Source: Narthecium ossifragum
Lineage: Eukaryota; Streptophyta; Magnoliopsida; Dioscoreales; Nartheciaceae
NCBI GenBank assembly: GCA_963920575.1
Contig: OY986975.1
Location: 19,251,897-19,315,896, forward strand
Direction: 5' to 3'
Length of the DNA stretch: 64,000 nucleotides
Part shown: positions 23,379 through 35,536 of the stretch, piece by piece
Position numbering within the stretch: the stretch's first letter is position 1
Layout of the letters: each line of letters opens with the position of its first letter
Made by a program: the position numbers and the translations under genes
The notes under the pieces: model-generated
Told to the model about the DNA's origin: nothing
Databases searched by the model: none
The model's input: only the letters and a program-made list of their open reading frames with translations

Positions 23379-23403
23379 TAGAGGTTTTCAAGTGAAAAAG
23401 GAG

Positions 23404-26400
23404 ATGTTGGGGACCCGCATTGTTCCAAGTGAGCTTCACTTGAAAAAGGAGCTTAATGCAATCCAAAAGGCGCGATTTTTTCGTGATCCTGAGACAGTTT
23501 CTTCGTCGAGGTTGTCTGCGAGTCATAGATCAGTAGCGTCTACTACTTCTTTGATCAATGGAAACCAGAGAATAGGAAAGCCTAAAGGAAGGAATAGTCC
23601 TAGTTCTTCATTTGGCACTTCTTCAGGGAGTGGAAATAGAAGGAAAAAGATATATCTCTACAACTGGGGGCGTCAGCGTAGCAAATCTAGTGAGAGTGGA
23701 AAAGAGCTGGAGGATGGAATCAGGCAAGAATCAGTTCTCAGAAGTCCTGGAGACGGATTGAGCAATAATGGGAATGTAAATTCTAAGAGGTATGTGAATC
23801 ATGGGGAGCTTGTGGTGATTCATGGAGCAAGGGGCACGAAGTCGAATACTCCAATAAGGACTGTAAGGAAGTTGAGAAGGTCCATTTCTGAAGAACCAAC
23901 AAACAAGTCAGGAATATTTAAGAGGCGCAATCGACGGCCCAGATACCCTGGGGTTGGGAAGTCCATTGAGCAGCCTGAGGATCCTGCTCACTGCAACACT
24001 GAAGAATTATGGCAACGAAGACATCAGGCTGCTCAGAAAGATGGTTATGCCATTCCCTTTTCGTCACCATCTTCTGGATCTGGATCTGGGAATCGCCCCC
24101 GATATGCCAATATCTTCAAATATGCTAAAGGAGATGATGCATCTCATTCTTGCGCTCCTAAGTCATTATACAACAGATATGGAGGTAAGAACCCCAGTCC
24201 TTTTGGCTTTCAGGTTGGAACTTCTGTTTCAGTTAATGAGGATGAAGTTGATCAGTTGGACTTGGGATGCCAGGGATGGGGCATTCCTTGCTACGGATCA
24301 AAAAGGACGAAAGATAGCGAACATGACTTGTTTTATTCTCAGTCCCTATCTGATACTCCAAGGAGTAAAGTAAGCCATCTTCTTTGCGGCCATCGAAAAT
24401 CTTACAATAAGAGGAGGTTATCTAGATTCCACAAGCAAAAGTATTGTTCATACCAAGGTCTGCCCTTGTTGACAGATAGCTTCAGCAGAGGTAGTTTATC
24501 TGAAGATGCCTCTGGTGATGAATTATCAATCACCTTTGAGCTTGACTTGGAATCAGTAAACAAATTGAATGGAAGGACATGGTCGAGCTGCAGAAGCCAA
24601 GAAGCACTGGATTTAGCCTTACCCAGAAGGGCTGATAGAGAGATGCCTGAGAGCAAAGCCTTGAGCCAGAAGCACAGGCCAAGGGCTTTCTGCGATATAG
24701 TAGGCCAGAATGTTATCGTCCGATCGCTTACTAGTGCCATATCGAGAGGAAGAATAGCCCCTGCATATCTATTTCAAGGTCCTCGTGGGACAGGAAAAAA
24801 ATCAACTGCAAGGATATTTGCGACAGCCTTGAATTGTTTGTCTACTGAATATGACAAGCCATGTGGATTATGTAAGGTTTGCACCAAGTTTGCAAATGGA
24901 ACTGGATCAAACATTAGAGAAGTGGATGCCACGAATAAGAATATTACAAGCAGGCTTAAATATCTGTTAAGAAAATTAACTGCGGCCAAAGCATTCTCAA
25001 GGTACAAAATCTTCATCATTGATGAATGCCACATGCTATCCTCCAAGACATGGTCTATCGTTGAGAAATTCCTCGAAGAATTCCCTTCCCAACTTGTCTT
25101 TCTGCTCATAACCTCTGATCCACAAAACTTGCCTCCTTATCTTGTATCTCACTGTCAGAAGTATCTTTTCACAAAGATTAAAGACGCCGAAATAGTGCAA
25201 AGGTTAGGAAAACTATCCAGAGAAGAAAACCTTGATGTTGAACTGGATGCTCTAGATTTGATTGCCACGCATTCAGATGGATCACTTCAAAATGCAGAAA
25301 TGATGTTAGAGCAACTGAGTTTGCTGGGAAAGAGAATTACTGCTTCTCTTGTGAATGATCATGTGAGCTTGTTTCTTGCCAATCTTACAATCTTCTATGT
25401 TTTACCACTTCTGCATTTTCTATCATGTTTGAATACGAGCATTATCAAAAAAATTGGTTTATCTGTAGACCGGTTACTGGATCCTGATATCATCTAGTGG
25501 CCAAGTAGCAGCCAAGTTGGTCACATCACACAGAAATTTTAAATATGAAGAGAGTGGATAACCTAGTAAGTCTGATGTCAATGGAATTGCTCTCACACAT
25601 TCTTCATAGCTTTAACATTCTCAGTTTGCTATTTTTCATGAGTTAAAATCTTGGGGTTCCTATGTTCAACCATATCTTACATACGACATGAAGTTCTCCA
25701 TCACTGGTTTTATTATTGGCAACTAGGGATTTTTTTTCCTTTTTTTTCATATGAGTTGAGCCCTTGTGCTAAAGCTACACCAGCTATATTGGCAACTAGG
25801 GATTGGGCCATGGATTGCTATTCTGGTCGGCACAATCTGCGGCCACTTAATAGCTACCGGCATATTACAAATATTCAGCATGGGGTCTGGGCAAGTATAT
25901 TGTCTTTCCTGAAGATGCTCTGTGCCATTGTCACGGGGTCTGTGCCAAGTGTTGGCACAGTACGTTTCCCTACCAAAGACCAGCACAACACATGCGACGG
26001 ATGTCAATCCTTGGATTGGGCTATATTATGGACACATGGATATGAATAACCCTGACATGATAAATCTAGGACCAGATTCAAATTCTTGGAACATGATCAT
26101 CAAACCAATATAACTCAGTTGATTTGTTTACTGATGTGCATGTTATGTTTATAACTGTCAATATGCTAGGTGTTGGTGTGCATTTGCTGATAGTACTTCG
26201 CCTTAGGATTGCTAAGGGGTAACCTCTAGTACTAGACTAATCTTTTCTGTTATGTTATACTAAGTTAAACTTGAATCCATGTAAATTTTCTCAAGAGTGA
26301 CAATGCTTCAGGTTGGGGTTGTGCCATCTGAGAAATTACTTGATCTTCTAGAGATTGCCATGTCATCAGACATGGCGGAAACAGTAAGAAGGTCTAGAGA

Positions 26401-29400
26401 ACTGATGGATTCCAGCGTCAATCCGCTGGTCCTTATGTGTCAATTAGCTGGGCTTATAAAGGAGATCATTGCTGGAACTTTCCAAGACAGAAGAAAAGTT
26501 ATCGGCAGACAAAGTTGTGAGTAATCAGCTATCTGCTCCCATGATTTCTCTAAATACCATTTTTAGCAGGAAAACACATGTGCAACATAATTGCCTTATA
26601 GTTTACACAGTTCTGTTAATCATGACAAAGTATGAGAATCAAGCCTCAATATGTTCATTTTGCTTTAGTTTTTATTGAGAGGATGTGTGTGTGAGAAAGT
26701 GGAACTATATAATCCATCACAAAGCATGTCCTATTTATTACGATGTGCAGATATTGTCACAAGCCAGCATATTTATAAACAAGTTAAATGTTTTACTTAT
26801 AGGTCCCAGCATAATTGGAGGCTCTTCCTTTCCTTTCTAATGTCTTTGTTATTACATAGTCAGTAGATTCCTCAATATGTTGGTTCCCAGTAAAATTTAG
26901 CTTTTATGACAATAAAATGTACAACTACTCTGTTGTATATAAATCAATATAAGTTTGCTTTGTTTGGGTCCTAACATTGCTGCCTGTAGTTTACATCTTG
27001 TGTTGCAGAGTTACAACAATGTATCTAATTCTGTTGCAACTAAGTTAATATCAATTTCCTTTTCCCTTTTCTTTTGGCCTGTCTCCAGTAACTGAAGTTG
27101 AATTGGAGAAATTTCAGCAAGCATTACAAATTCTTTCTAATGCCAAAAAACAGTTAAGACGTTCAATTGACCGCTCGGCATGGTTTACTGCGGCTCTATT
27201 ACAGCTAGGTTCTGGCCAGATGCCAGAAGCTAGTCATTCAAGTACCAGCAGCAAAAGAAGCACCAAAACAATGATCGAAGGCACATTCAAGATGGCAAAA
27301 GAAGCTTCATCTTGTCCGGATGAGTGTAACCCCTCTCTCAACCTTCAGGAATCAAACACAGCATTAGTTTTTCGAATAGCTGGTGGACATTCTACCCCTA
27401 ATGGATTATTAACAAGAGAGAAATCTTCTGACAGTTCACCTCCAAACTTAAAATCTATTGATAGAGGCTTGGAGGACTTTAGTCACAAGAATGTTGCTAT
27501 TGGAGAGTGGAATTTCAGACATGCAAGCTCAGAGAATTTGGATGGGATTTGGAGAAGGTGTGTTGAGAAGTGTCATTCAGAAAAGCTGAGGAAAATGCTT
27601 CATGCTCACGGAAAGCTGGTATCAGTTATGGAAAGTGAAGGTAAAGCAAGATTTCTTGCTGCATATTATGTTCTATCTCGATTATTTATCTGTAACCATA
27701 GAAATTCTACAAGAGCGGCTTTCTGCATGCTAACTTTGCGTGAATGATAGTACACGTCTGGGCAGACACAACTTGATACAAGTAGACAACTCATTTCTCT
27801 TTTTTGACTCCCAAAATTCTGACGAATTCTCTTAGCAGTTCTATACTTTGGCACACTTGGTCACACAATAACTTGGGAGTTCCAGCTACCAGGGCATAAG
27901 TGCAACCTCTGCTTACGGACTTGAATCTATATTGAAGGGAAATGCATTACTCTTGGCCTTTTGCTGCCCAAGGCACACATAATAGCAAAGCAGCATAAAG
28001 GAATTGCATAAAGTATCCGTTAGCCGAAATTCTTCACACCTGTGGTGTCATTGATTTTCTCTATTGAATACCATTATCCCAATTTGACTTGTAAATTATC
28101 CATCACAAACACTATTTTACTTCAATAACGTTTCCTATTCGTTGTAGCAACAGGCTCTTTCTTTCATTCTGAAGCTAATATCTTCAGAAGAGGGTGTGGA
28201 TCCTTTTCCAACTTTCCTAGTCTGCCAATCACAAAGACAGGACTCCTCACTGTTCATGATCTAAGTGCCAAACATGCTGTTTTTGCAGGTGATTTGATTG
28301 CTTTTGTAGCATTCAACGATCTCACTGCAAAGTCACAAGCTGAGAGATTCTTGAGCAGCCTCACAGAGTCATTCGAGGTAGTCTTAAAACGTAATGTGGA
28401 GCTCAGGATAGGTCTGGCACCTGAAAGTTATTTGAAGTCTCTTAGCTCACTGCCAGAACTCCCGATCAGAAGGCACTCAGCAATAATCCGGTTGTTAGAC
28501 GAAGAAATAAAATTGGAATCTGATGGTTTAAATGGTTCTTCTAATATTGACCGAAGAAGCCAAGCTTCCGACTTACCCAGGAGAAGTGTCGATCATTTTG
28601 AAGGTGGGCTACAAAGTATTCGAAGCAAATTTGATAGTTCTCCGTCAGTTGATAGTTCCCGAATGGTGAATTCACGAATCTCTTCTTCAAAAGAAAGCAA
28701 AGGAACCTACAGGCCAAAAGCCAATGGCAGCGCCTTACCACATATGTCCCCCATGGGTGAGCATAGCCTGGGAAGCACCTGGCCTCATGATGCAAGAAAG
28801 GATATGCATGGTGTCCAAACTCATCTGGAATCAACTAAGAACAAAGTTTTTCCATCGCATGGTTTAAGTTGGAAGTATCAAAGAGGATCTCCTGGACCAA
28901 AGTCTATATCATCAAAGCTCTGGGAAGATGAACAATTACATGAGATACAGGAGCTAAACATCGTTGAAACAAAAGGTGACCACAAAAAGCAAGTCGATCG
29001 GAGGAGGATTGATCAGCATGTACTTTCTCCAAGCTCATTGCATACTACCAACTTTGCAGCCAAATCTGCCAAAGAGAGCCCGTAAGTTGATTAATTTCAT
29101 GAAGTCACAGATAACTCTGCCATCTAATCAGTCTAAAGTATTATTCGAACCTTTTGCCACATTACAAGCTTCTGAATATCCAAACATGATTGTCTTAATT
29201 TAATTGAGCTGATCAAATGAAGAGTGGCTTCATCTTGAATTCTGTTTGTTACTCTGCAGGGGTTATGAATCAGGACCTGGCTGCAATGGGCTTCTCTGTT
29301 GGAAAACAGGCAAATCTCGCAAAGTAAAGGTACTGAAGCTATAATATTGATTCCATTCAGTGTCTGTATTATATATTTGTTCAGAGGATTAAACTTCTAA

Positions 29401-29484
29401 TCTGAAACTGTTATGAATTTAAAGCAGGTGAAGCAATTAAACAACGTAGGATCTCGAAAGAACAGGTGTCTTGCATGTCTTTAG
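23404..29484 (+). CDS. STICHEL-like protein (DnaX/AAA-type domain)
   Basis: STICHEL proteins resemble the bacterial DNA polymerase III gamma/tau clamp-loader subunit; Arabidopsis STICHEL controls trichome branching. The six coding exons are 23404-25362, 26312-26516, 27089-27640, 28289-29081, 29260-29329 and 29428-29484 (GT-AG), giving about 1211 residues, the family's usual size. The N-terminus has the family start (SELHLKKELNAIQKARFFRDP) and a long basic, Ser-rich region. The AAA domain lies at about residues 420-650, with a P-loop at 459-468, a Cys cluster (CGLCKVC), a Walker B IFIIDECH at 536-543 and sensor 1 LLITSDP. Exons 2-4 carry the conserved helical part. In the P-loop the residue after the invariant Lys is Lys instead of Thr or Ser. 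The ATG at 23404 was chosen; the GTG upstream is not a likely plant start. The last two exons are short and less certain. It converges with IspD. Confidence 0.9.
25809..26013. mobile_element. hAT-type element in STICHEL-like intron 1
   Basis: A 205-bp element flanked by a perfect 8-bp direct repeat GATTGGGC (25801-25808 and 26014-26021). The left end is CATGGATTGC and the reverse complement of the right end is CAAGGATTGA. It contains several GTGCCA/TGGCAC motifs. The 8-bp target duplication is the hAT signature. The ends match the elements at 33371-33627 and 47936-49528. There is no coding capacity. Confidence 0.8.
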
Positions 29485-30139
29485 CTGCATGGGAAGTAGA
29501 AAGCCGATACATAACAGATTAAGATGATGACTGCAGAATAGAAATCATGGAGCCACTATTTTTCTACTTAAGATCATATAACATTCTTTCGATAGAGTGC
29601 CATTGGTTCAATTATTGTTCAGCTCTATGAAGCTGCCATTTTTTCAAGAACGAAAATAACAAGGGGAATTAACTTGAACTGTCTTTTTCCCTGGTAGGAA
29701 ATTAGCAAGGGTTCCCAATGTTGTACACTTTTTGGTGAATATGAGAACTTCGCTTTTAGTTTTCCACCATATCATGCATTTCGATTTTCTCTTTGTTTTG
29801 GATATTTCATATTTCAGAATAAGTTATTGAAAAGATAAATTCCACTGCCTATTGCTTCTTTTTTTTCACTCTATCAAATGATTAGGAAAATAAATTCCAT
29901 TGATCTCTTTGCTTCCTATTTTTCTCGTTTTATCTTTAAAAACATTATATAGTGGATAGGAAAATAAATTTACAATAAATACGATGCACTTGCATTGAGC
30001 TCAAGGGAGCATTGTTGTATTACATATTGCACAGCCATCAGAGCAACATAAATTTAAGCCTTTTATTATGAACTAAGAATAGGAACTGGAAATATTCCAT
30101 GTACTGTTCAGTTCCAAAAAAAATTATAAGTTACAGAAA
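29485..30139. other. Convergent 3' ends of STICHEL-like gene and IspD
   Basis: 655 bp of AT-rich DNA between two stop codons on opposite strands. It should hold both 3' UTRs and polyadenylation sites. No mobile element or RNA gene is visible. Confidence 0.6.
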
Positions 30140-33100
30140 CTAAGCAGGAACTCCAGAATCTATGTTCAATATCCTCTCTGCAAGCAATAGATCATCTGGG
30201 GTTGTAACCTGCAAGACAGAGATCTCATCAATAAGCGGAGTTGCATCCTCACGGAACAAAATAGACACAACAATCCAGTGCCAATCTTGAAAAATATTTT
30301 TTTGTGGACACTAGACAAAAGCAGGTAACACTTGTACTATCAGGTGGGGAGAATAACTTCCATACCTTGATGTTTGTATATGAGCCCTCTGTAATATAAA
30401 CAGGGTGTTTTAGATGCTCTACGATAGATACATCGTCCGTAACTTCAAGACCTTTGCTGTTATGAACACAAGTGATGCACATATGAGAACAGAATCGAGG
30501 AGATGATAATGCGCTGACTGCATTTAACTCGATTATCTTTGAATATTAATTCAAAACTTATCGTTGAAGTTAAAGTCAAGTAGCCAATGTAAAACAGCAG
30601 ATATAACTCGGGAAGCAAAATGTTCCAAAATGCCACTTTCTTTGTTGAATTTATAGATCTAGATCATGTTCGTGTTCGCAACTTCATGGGAAACATCAAG
30701 GGAACATGAAAAAAGCAACCCAATAGAGCAAAAGTTTAGGCAATCTGTTAAAAATTGTTCAGGATTACACTAGGGTGGAAAATAGAAGTGATGAGGATCG
30801 AAGTTATCTACACTAAGACTTCCAAAGTTATCAGGCCTCTCTAGCAGCATGAAGCAGTAAAATGTTGTGGCTATAACATTAGAACTCCAACAATGTCAAA
30901 ATACCAAAAGTTCTCCTAATTAATGGGTCTAGGGTTATCTAAATTTCCAATGTGGACGTAACAATTTTTTTAAATCAAACAACGAAAATATTGAGTTTCA
31001 CGTGAAGCATCATACTTGTTAACAAGCTCAAAACCTTTTCTGAGCAGATCAGGCTTGATAACCTGTACATAACAAGCACAAAAGCATGTCATCAGTGACT
31101 AATAATGCACATTGAAATTCAGCTTTAAATAGTACCAAAGAATAAAATGTGTAAGTGCAAGAACCTGTGGGGTCTGCATTTCCCAAAGGGTTTTCCTGTC
31201 TAATGTTTTTACAACAAAATGACCATTAGCCTGCAAAAACAACTCAATGAATAAGGACTGCTAAATGCTTGATAGCCATTGCAGAAAGGCACTTGAGTCC
31301 AAGAAATAATCTCAACCACTGAAAGGTGTAATTTTCTGAAAACACAATAATTAGACGGCACAACTCAAAATGGATTTTAAGATAGAAGAATCTTAACAAG
31401 ATAAATGATAGTGACGATAAACAATATAGATGAGCCACACAGGGCACGTGCACTACTAGATAATAGGCAGAGAAGTCATCGTACAGATTCATAATTGTAC
31501 AAGCCACAAATGTAGTACCCATCATGTGGTTGCATGGTACCAAAACAGAACCTTTTGCATCCACCACTTACGGCATCACAATTCACTTCATGTGGTATCA
31601 GCATTACACACGGATGTAAAATATAAGAAAGTTAATCTCTTGGCACCAAACCGCTTATTTGGTAAAACCAAGGTGCTATCAGTTCATGTCAGATTTGCAA
31701 CCTTGATAGCAGGAAGATGTTCACAGGCAGATATAGTTGCAGGTGTGCAAAGTTTTGCTGCTTGTGCATTCGCAGTTTCGCACAAAGTCTACAATCACAA
31801 AAGATTATTTTACATCTCAAATGCACAACTGCTAATTATCGAGTATATTTAAACAACCGGTCCAGATACTGCTCCCATTCAGAACAAGAAAGAAGAGAAT
31901 TATATGGATCTTATACACAAATGGGAACAAATTTCTTTATACCAGCATATCTTTGTTCTCTGCACTAACATATTTGTAATTGCTCATTTGCTTTAAAAGA
32001 GAGAAAGGAGCATGAGAATCGACCAAGAAGGTATACTATTATGAAAGAATTTTGGCATTCAGATTTAATTAAGAAGATTAGAACTCTGTTTTTTAACCTT
32101 CAATATAGCAGTCATATTATACTCATGCATACACGATAAATAAAAATACAGAAGACGTTCACCAGAATCTGAAAAACCTTCTCAAAGAACTTAATAAATG
32201 CATCGAACTAATGCATTACATCAAACTCAAAACAGAAGATCAAGTAATGCTGACTCAACAACCAGGAGAACCCAAAGAAATAACTCCAATATATTGCCAG
32301 AGGACCAAATATCTTGAAAAGATGCTTAGTCACGAATAAAAAGCGGGAATACGATATGCACAAGAACAAGTTGAGGGCACGTAACAAAGGATATTATATG
32401 AGGGAAAGAAGGACCAAATGTCTTTGAATCACCTTGTTTGAGAAGCTACAAGAAACTTTGCGAACAAGTTGTAAGTACCTCTTTTATGGTAGCTTTTACA
32501 GGAACACCAAGAACAGCAGCACCGTTCAGCCAACCATCTTTCAAGACCTAGCAAACGGATAAGGACATCGGAGATTACTTTCAGTAGATAGTTTCCCTTG
32601 TCATAATTTTGCATATTGAAGAGGAAGAACCTGCAAAAATGAGATAAAAAACAGAGGTAATCATAATAGACATGAAGACTAGGAAATTACAACAAATGTA
32701 ACTAAAGTAATTAATAGATTTATCTCAACTAGTTTTCAGCCGCTTCAAATATCAACTAACTCTCAGAGCCTAAGGCCAATAAAAACAAGGAATATTAAGA
32801 AGTCAAGCAATTGCATCATATTTAAGAGGGTCCATTGATTACCAAGACCTGACCTTGGCTAGCAGATGATAAAGGTTTCTGGCAACATCTTTGAGAATTG
32901 TAAAGTGCATCTATTCTGATCAAGACTAAAACAGTTTGTTTTGGAGGAGAACCTTAATGAAGAACCAAAAACCAACTAGCTCAATGCCAAGCAAAAATAT
33001 ATTATAGGTAAGCACGAGGATGACAGATATAACATTCCAATGACTGCTTCAGAGCATGCTGATAACTGATGAAGATACATACTAATTTGCAAAATATAAG

Positions 33101-35007
33101 TATTTCACATGCTTGTGCATCTGATATGCACGTGATAAGAAGTGAATTATAGTGTCAGTCATAGTCGAGAAACCTATGAGAATTTCTAATTCATTTGAAC
33201 TCTAGAAGCAAAGTTGTCCAGTTATGAAACATGAGCTAGTTTTCTAAATCAATCTTAGCAGTGGCACATGCCGACCTTAGTGCTTGCATAAGCCAATCAT
33301 ATTAATAATAGTCGTTGCACATTTCATACCATAATCGAAAAAAACACCTCTAATTCTTAGTATTACTGGGCATGGATTTCCGTGCCAGTCCGGGTCTGGC
33401 ACTGTACGTGCCGCCCGACACGTACTGTGTCAGGGGGTTAGCGGCATCGAACCCCCCCACCCCGTACCGTGCCAAGAAGAAGAAGTAGGAGGAGAAGGAG
33501 AAGGAGAGGAGGAAGAAAAACGAGAATGGCACGGGGGCGTGCCGGTCCGGCACGCATCCGAGCCGGCGGCATGGACCGTGCCAGCAGGCTGCCGGCACGG
33601 CACATACCACCGGGACGGCAATCCATGTTACTGGGTCACATGTCATGAACAAGCAGTAAAACCCAAAATTTTCCTGAATAATAAGCTCCGCATTCTATCA
33701 TGGTTAAAAGAGTTTATTACTATCACTAGCATCTTATATATTGAATAGCTGTAAAGAAACCTGTTGGACCTCTCCAGTTGAAACTAGAGGGCGAGCTGAA
33801 TCATGGATGCACACAAGGATTGAGCTTCCATCAATTTCCTGCAAGAAGGAAACAAATTTCCAATAGAAGATCATGAAATAAACTGCTGTTGTGCAAACTT
33901 CCACCAACTTGCCATAAGAGGTCAGGGCATACATGACTCAACACCTAGACTTATGCACTATACAGCAAAGCTATCAACACATATGTTACCACATAGTCTT
34001 CTAAAGCATACACAAGGGGAAGGGGATGGCAAACGACAATGCTCATGAACTTTAGATTAACTGCACATGGCATTTGGAGTCAATGCCCTTTCAGTGTTGA
34101 ATATATTGGACTCGCAACAATAAAATGCAAGAAGTATTGGAGAAGCTTTATATGCACCTGAAATCCATTGTAAACAGAATCTTGTCTCTCCTTTCCAGGA
34201 AGTGCAAACTTAAGATCTACCTCCATATCATCATGGGCATCTGAAACCATCATTGACAGAAAATACATCATATGAAAAGTAGCTACACATTGGTGCCTAG
34301 CCAGCAAGTAATATGAACTGAACATAAACGAAAATAGACGTGGGAGTTGACCTTCAAACACATCTCTGTACGATGGATCACACACTACAATTATTTCCTT
34401 CACTTCACTCATTTTACAGAAAATGTAGAAACTGCAAAGACAAGATCCAGTTATACTCAATCAGCAGAACAAATGGTACATAATAAATTCTAGAGGGTCA
34501 AAATGAGTTATGTAACAACACCTATAAAGTGCAATCGGCTGTCCTAATAGTGGAAGGTATTGCTTCGGCATACTCGCCTATTCCACAAACCACAAAGATG
34601 ATTCAGCCATAATATTGTTCGACTATAGAAAACTAATCACCAAAATAAAGAAAACAGAAGAATAACTGGAGAAGAGAAGCAATTACCCCCATCCGCTTCC
34701 CCTTTCCACCAGCCAAAAGAAGCACCGAGACGCTCTTCTCCTCCACATTCCCACTGCCCTGGAAAAAGCGAAAAATATTTTTTTTTATTCCACATTTTCC
34801 AATATAAACCAAATTTGACTCATTTTCCCCCAATTTTTCTTGCCCTCTCTCCACGAACCTCCTTGCCCTCTTCTCTCCTCGCAGCGCACCGCAGCCGAAT
34901 CGAACATACCCTCTCCTTCTTCGGTATCTTAAATCCCAAAGAAGACGCTTGTGACCGAGATTGGAGACGAACAGAGTTGGGAATCGAGAGGAACGGAGAT
35001 GAGACAT
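30140..35007 (-). CDS. ISPD: 2-C-methyl-D-erythritol 4-phosphate cytidylyltransferase
   Basis: IspD is the third step of the plastid MEP pathway: MEP plus CTP gives CDP-methylerythritol and diphosphate. The ten minus-strand exons are 34687-35007, 34522-34577, 34352-34431, 34158-34240, 33761-33838, 32479-32547, 31165-31230, 31016-31062, 30366-30456 and 30140-30208, with phases that join in frame to 319 residues, the plant length. Residues 1-90 are Arg/Ser-rich like a plastid transit peptide. Then come the nucleotide-binding signature [76 protein letters not shown] and [12 protein letters not shown]. No key motif is missing. In exon 1, an AT-rich stretch before a CAG at about 34760 could be a short intron within the transit region; the frame is open either way. 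Intron 5 holds a hAT insertion. Confidence 0.94.
33371..33627. mobile_element. hAT-type element in IspD intron 5
   Basis: A 257-bp element flanked by a perfect 8-bp direct repeat TTACTGGG (33363-33370 and 33628-33635). The left end CATGGATTTCCGTGCC and the reverse complement of the right end CATGGATTGCCGTCCC are inverted repeats. The interior is rich in GGCACGG/CCGTGCC motifs plus a purine stretch (about 33476-33525). Same family as 25809-26013 and 47936-49528. Confidence 0.88.
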
Positions 35008-35536
35008 GGGGTTTGGAGGAGAAATGGAGCTGGAGATGGAGGCTAGGATCGAATTGGAGCGACATCTTGCTAGGGTTAAAGCTTGGAGGAATAGTGGTGA
35101 GTGCCTTCGTGGTTATCGTGGAGGTCGGAGCTCTGCTCTCTCTATAGTAGTAGATGAGAGGGGGAGGAGACGCAGTTGGGTTGGGGGACAGCCAAAAGGG
35201 ACCTCGAAAAACAACCTCTCGCGTGTTTGCGCACGTGGCAGTAATTCATTGACGGAATTTTGATTTTCACATTAGGTAGTGTTTTTTTTGTTTTTTTCTG
35301 GTTTTTTTTTCTCAGCGAAAACCAAGTGGGCAAATTGTAAAACTCCATAATGGGGGGTTCTTTAGCAATTCAGCTGGAGTTTTTTGTTTCCAGGGGTTCT
35401 TTTCATATGACCACCTATATTTTTATTAATTTTTGAAAAAACTACTTCATATTATCAATTATTGATAATTGCATTCAACGTTTTACTTATTAATTATTTA
35501 TTATTATAATATACATATCAGATAGTTATGTACCCA
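35008..35536. other. IspD upstream region
   Basis: Probable promoter and 5' UTR of the minus-strand IspD gene. It changes from GC-rich near the start codon to AT-rich beyond 35260, and contains T runs near 35280-35320. No other feature is recognised. Confidence 0.5.

Noticed and set aside
23392..23403. Earlier in-frame GTG as start of the STICHEL-like protein
   Set aside because: Plant genes use ATG; the ATG four codons later has the family-typical N-terminus.
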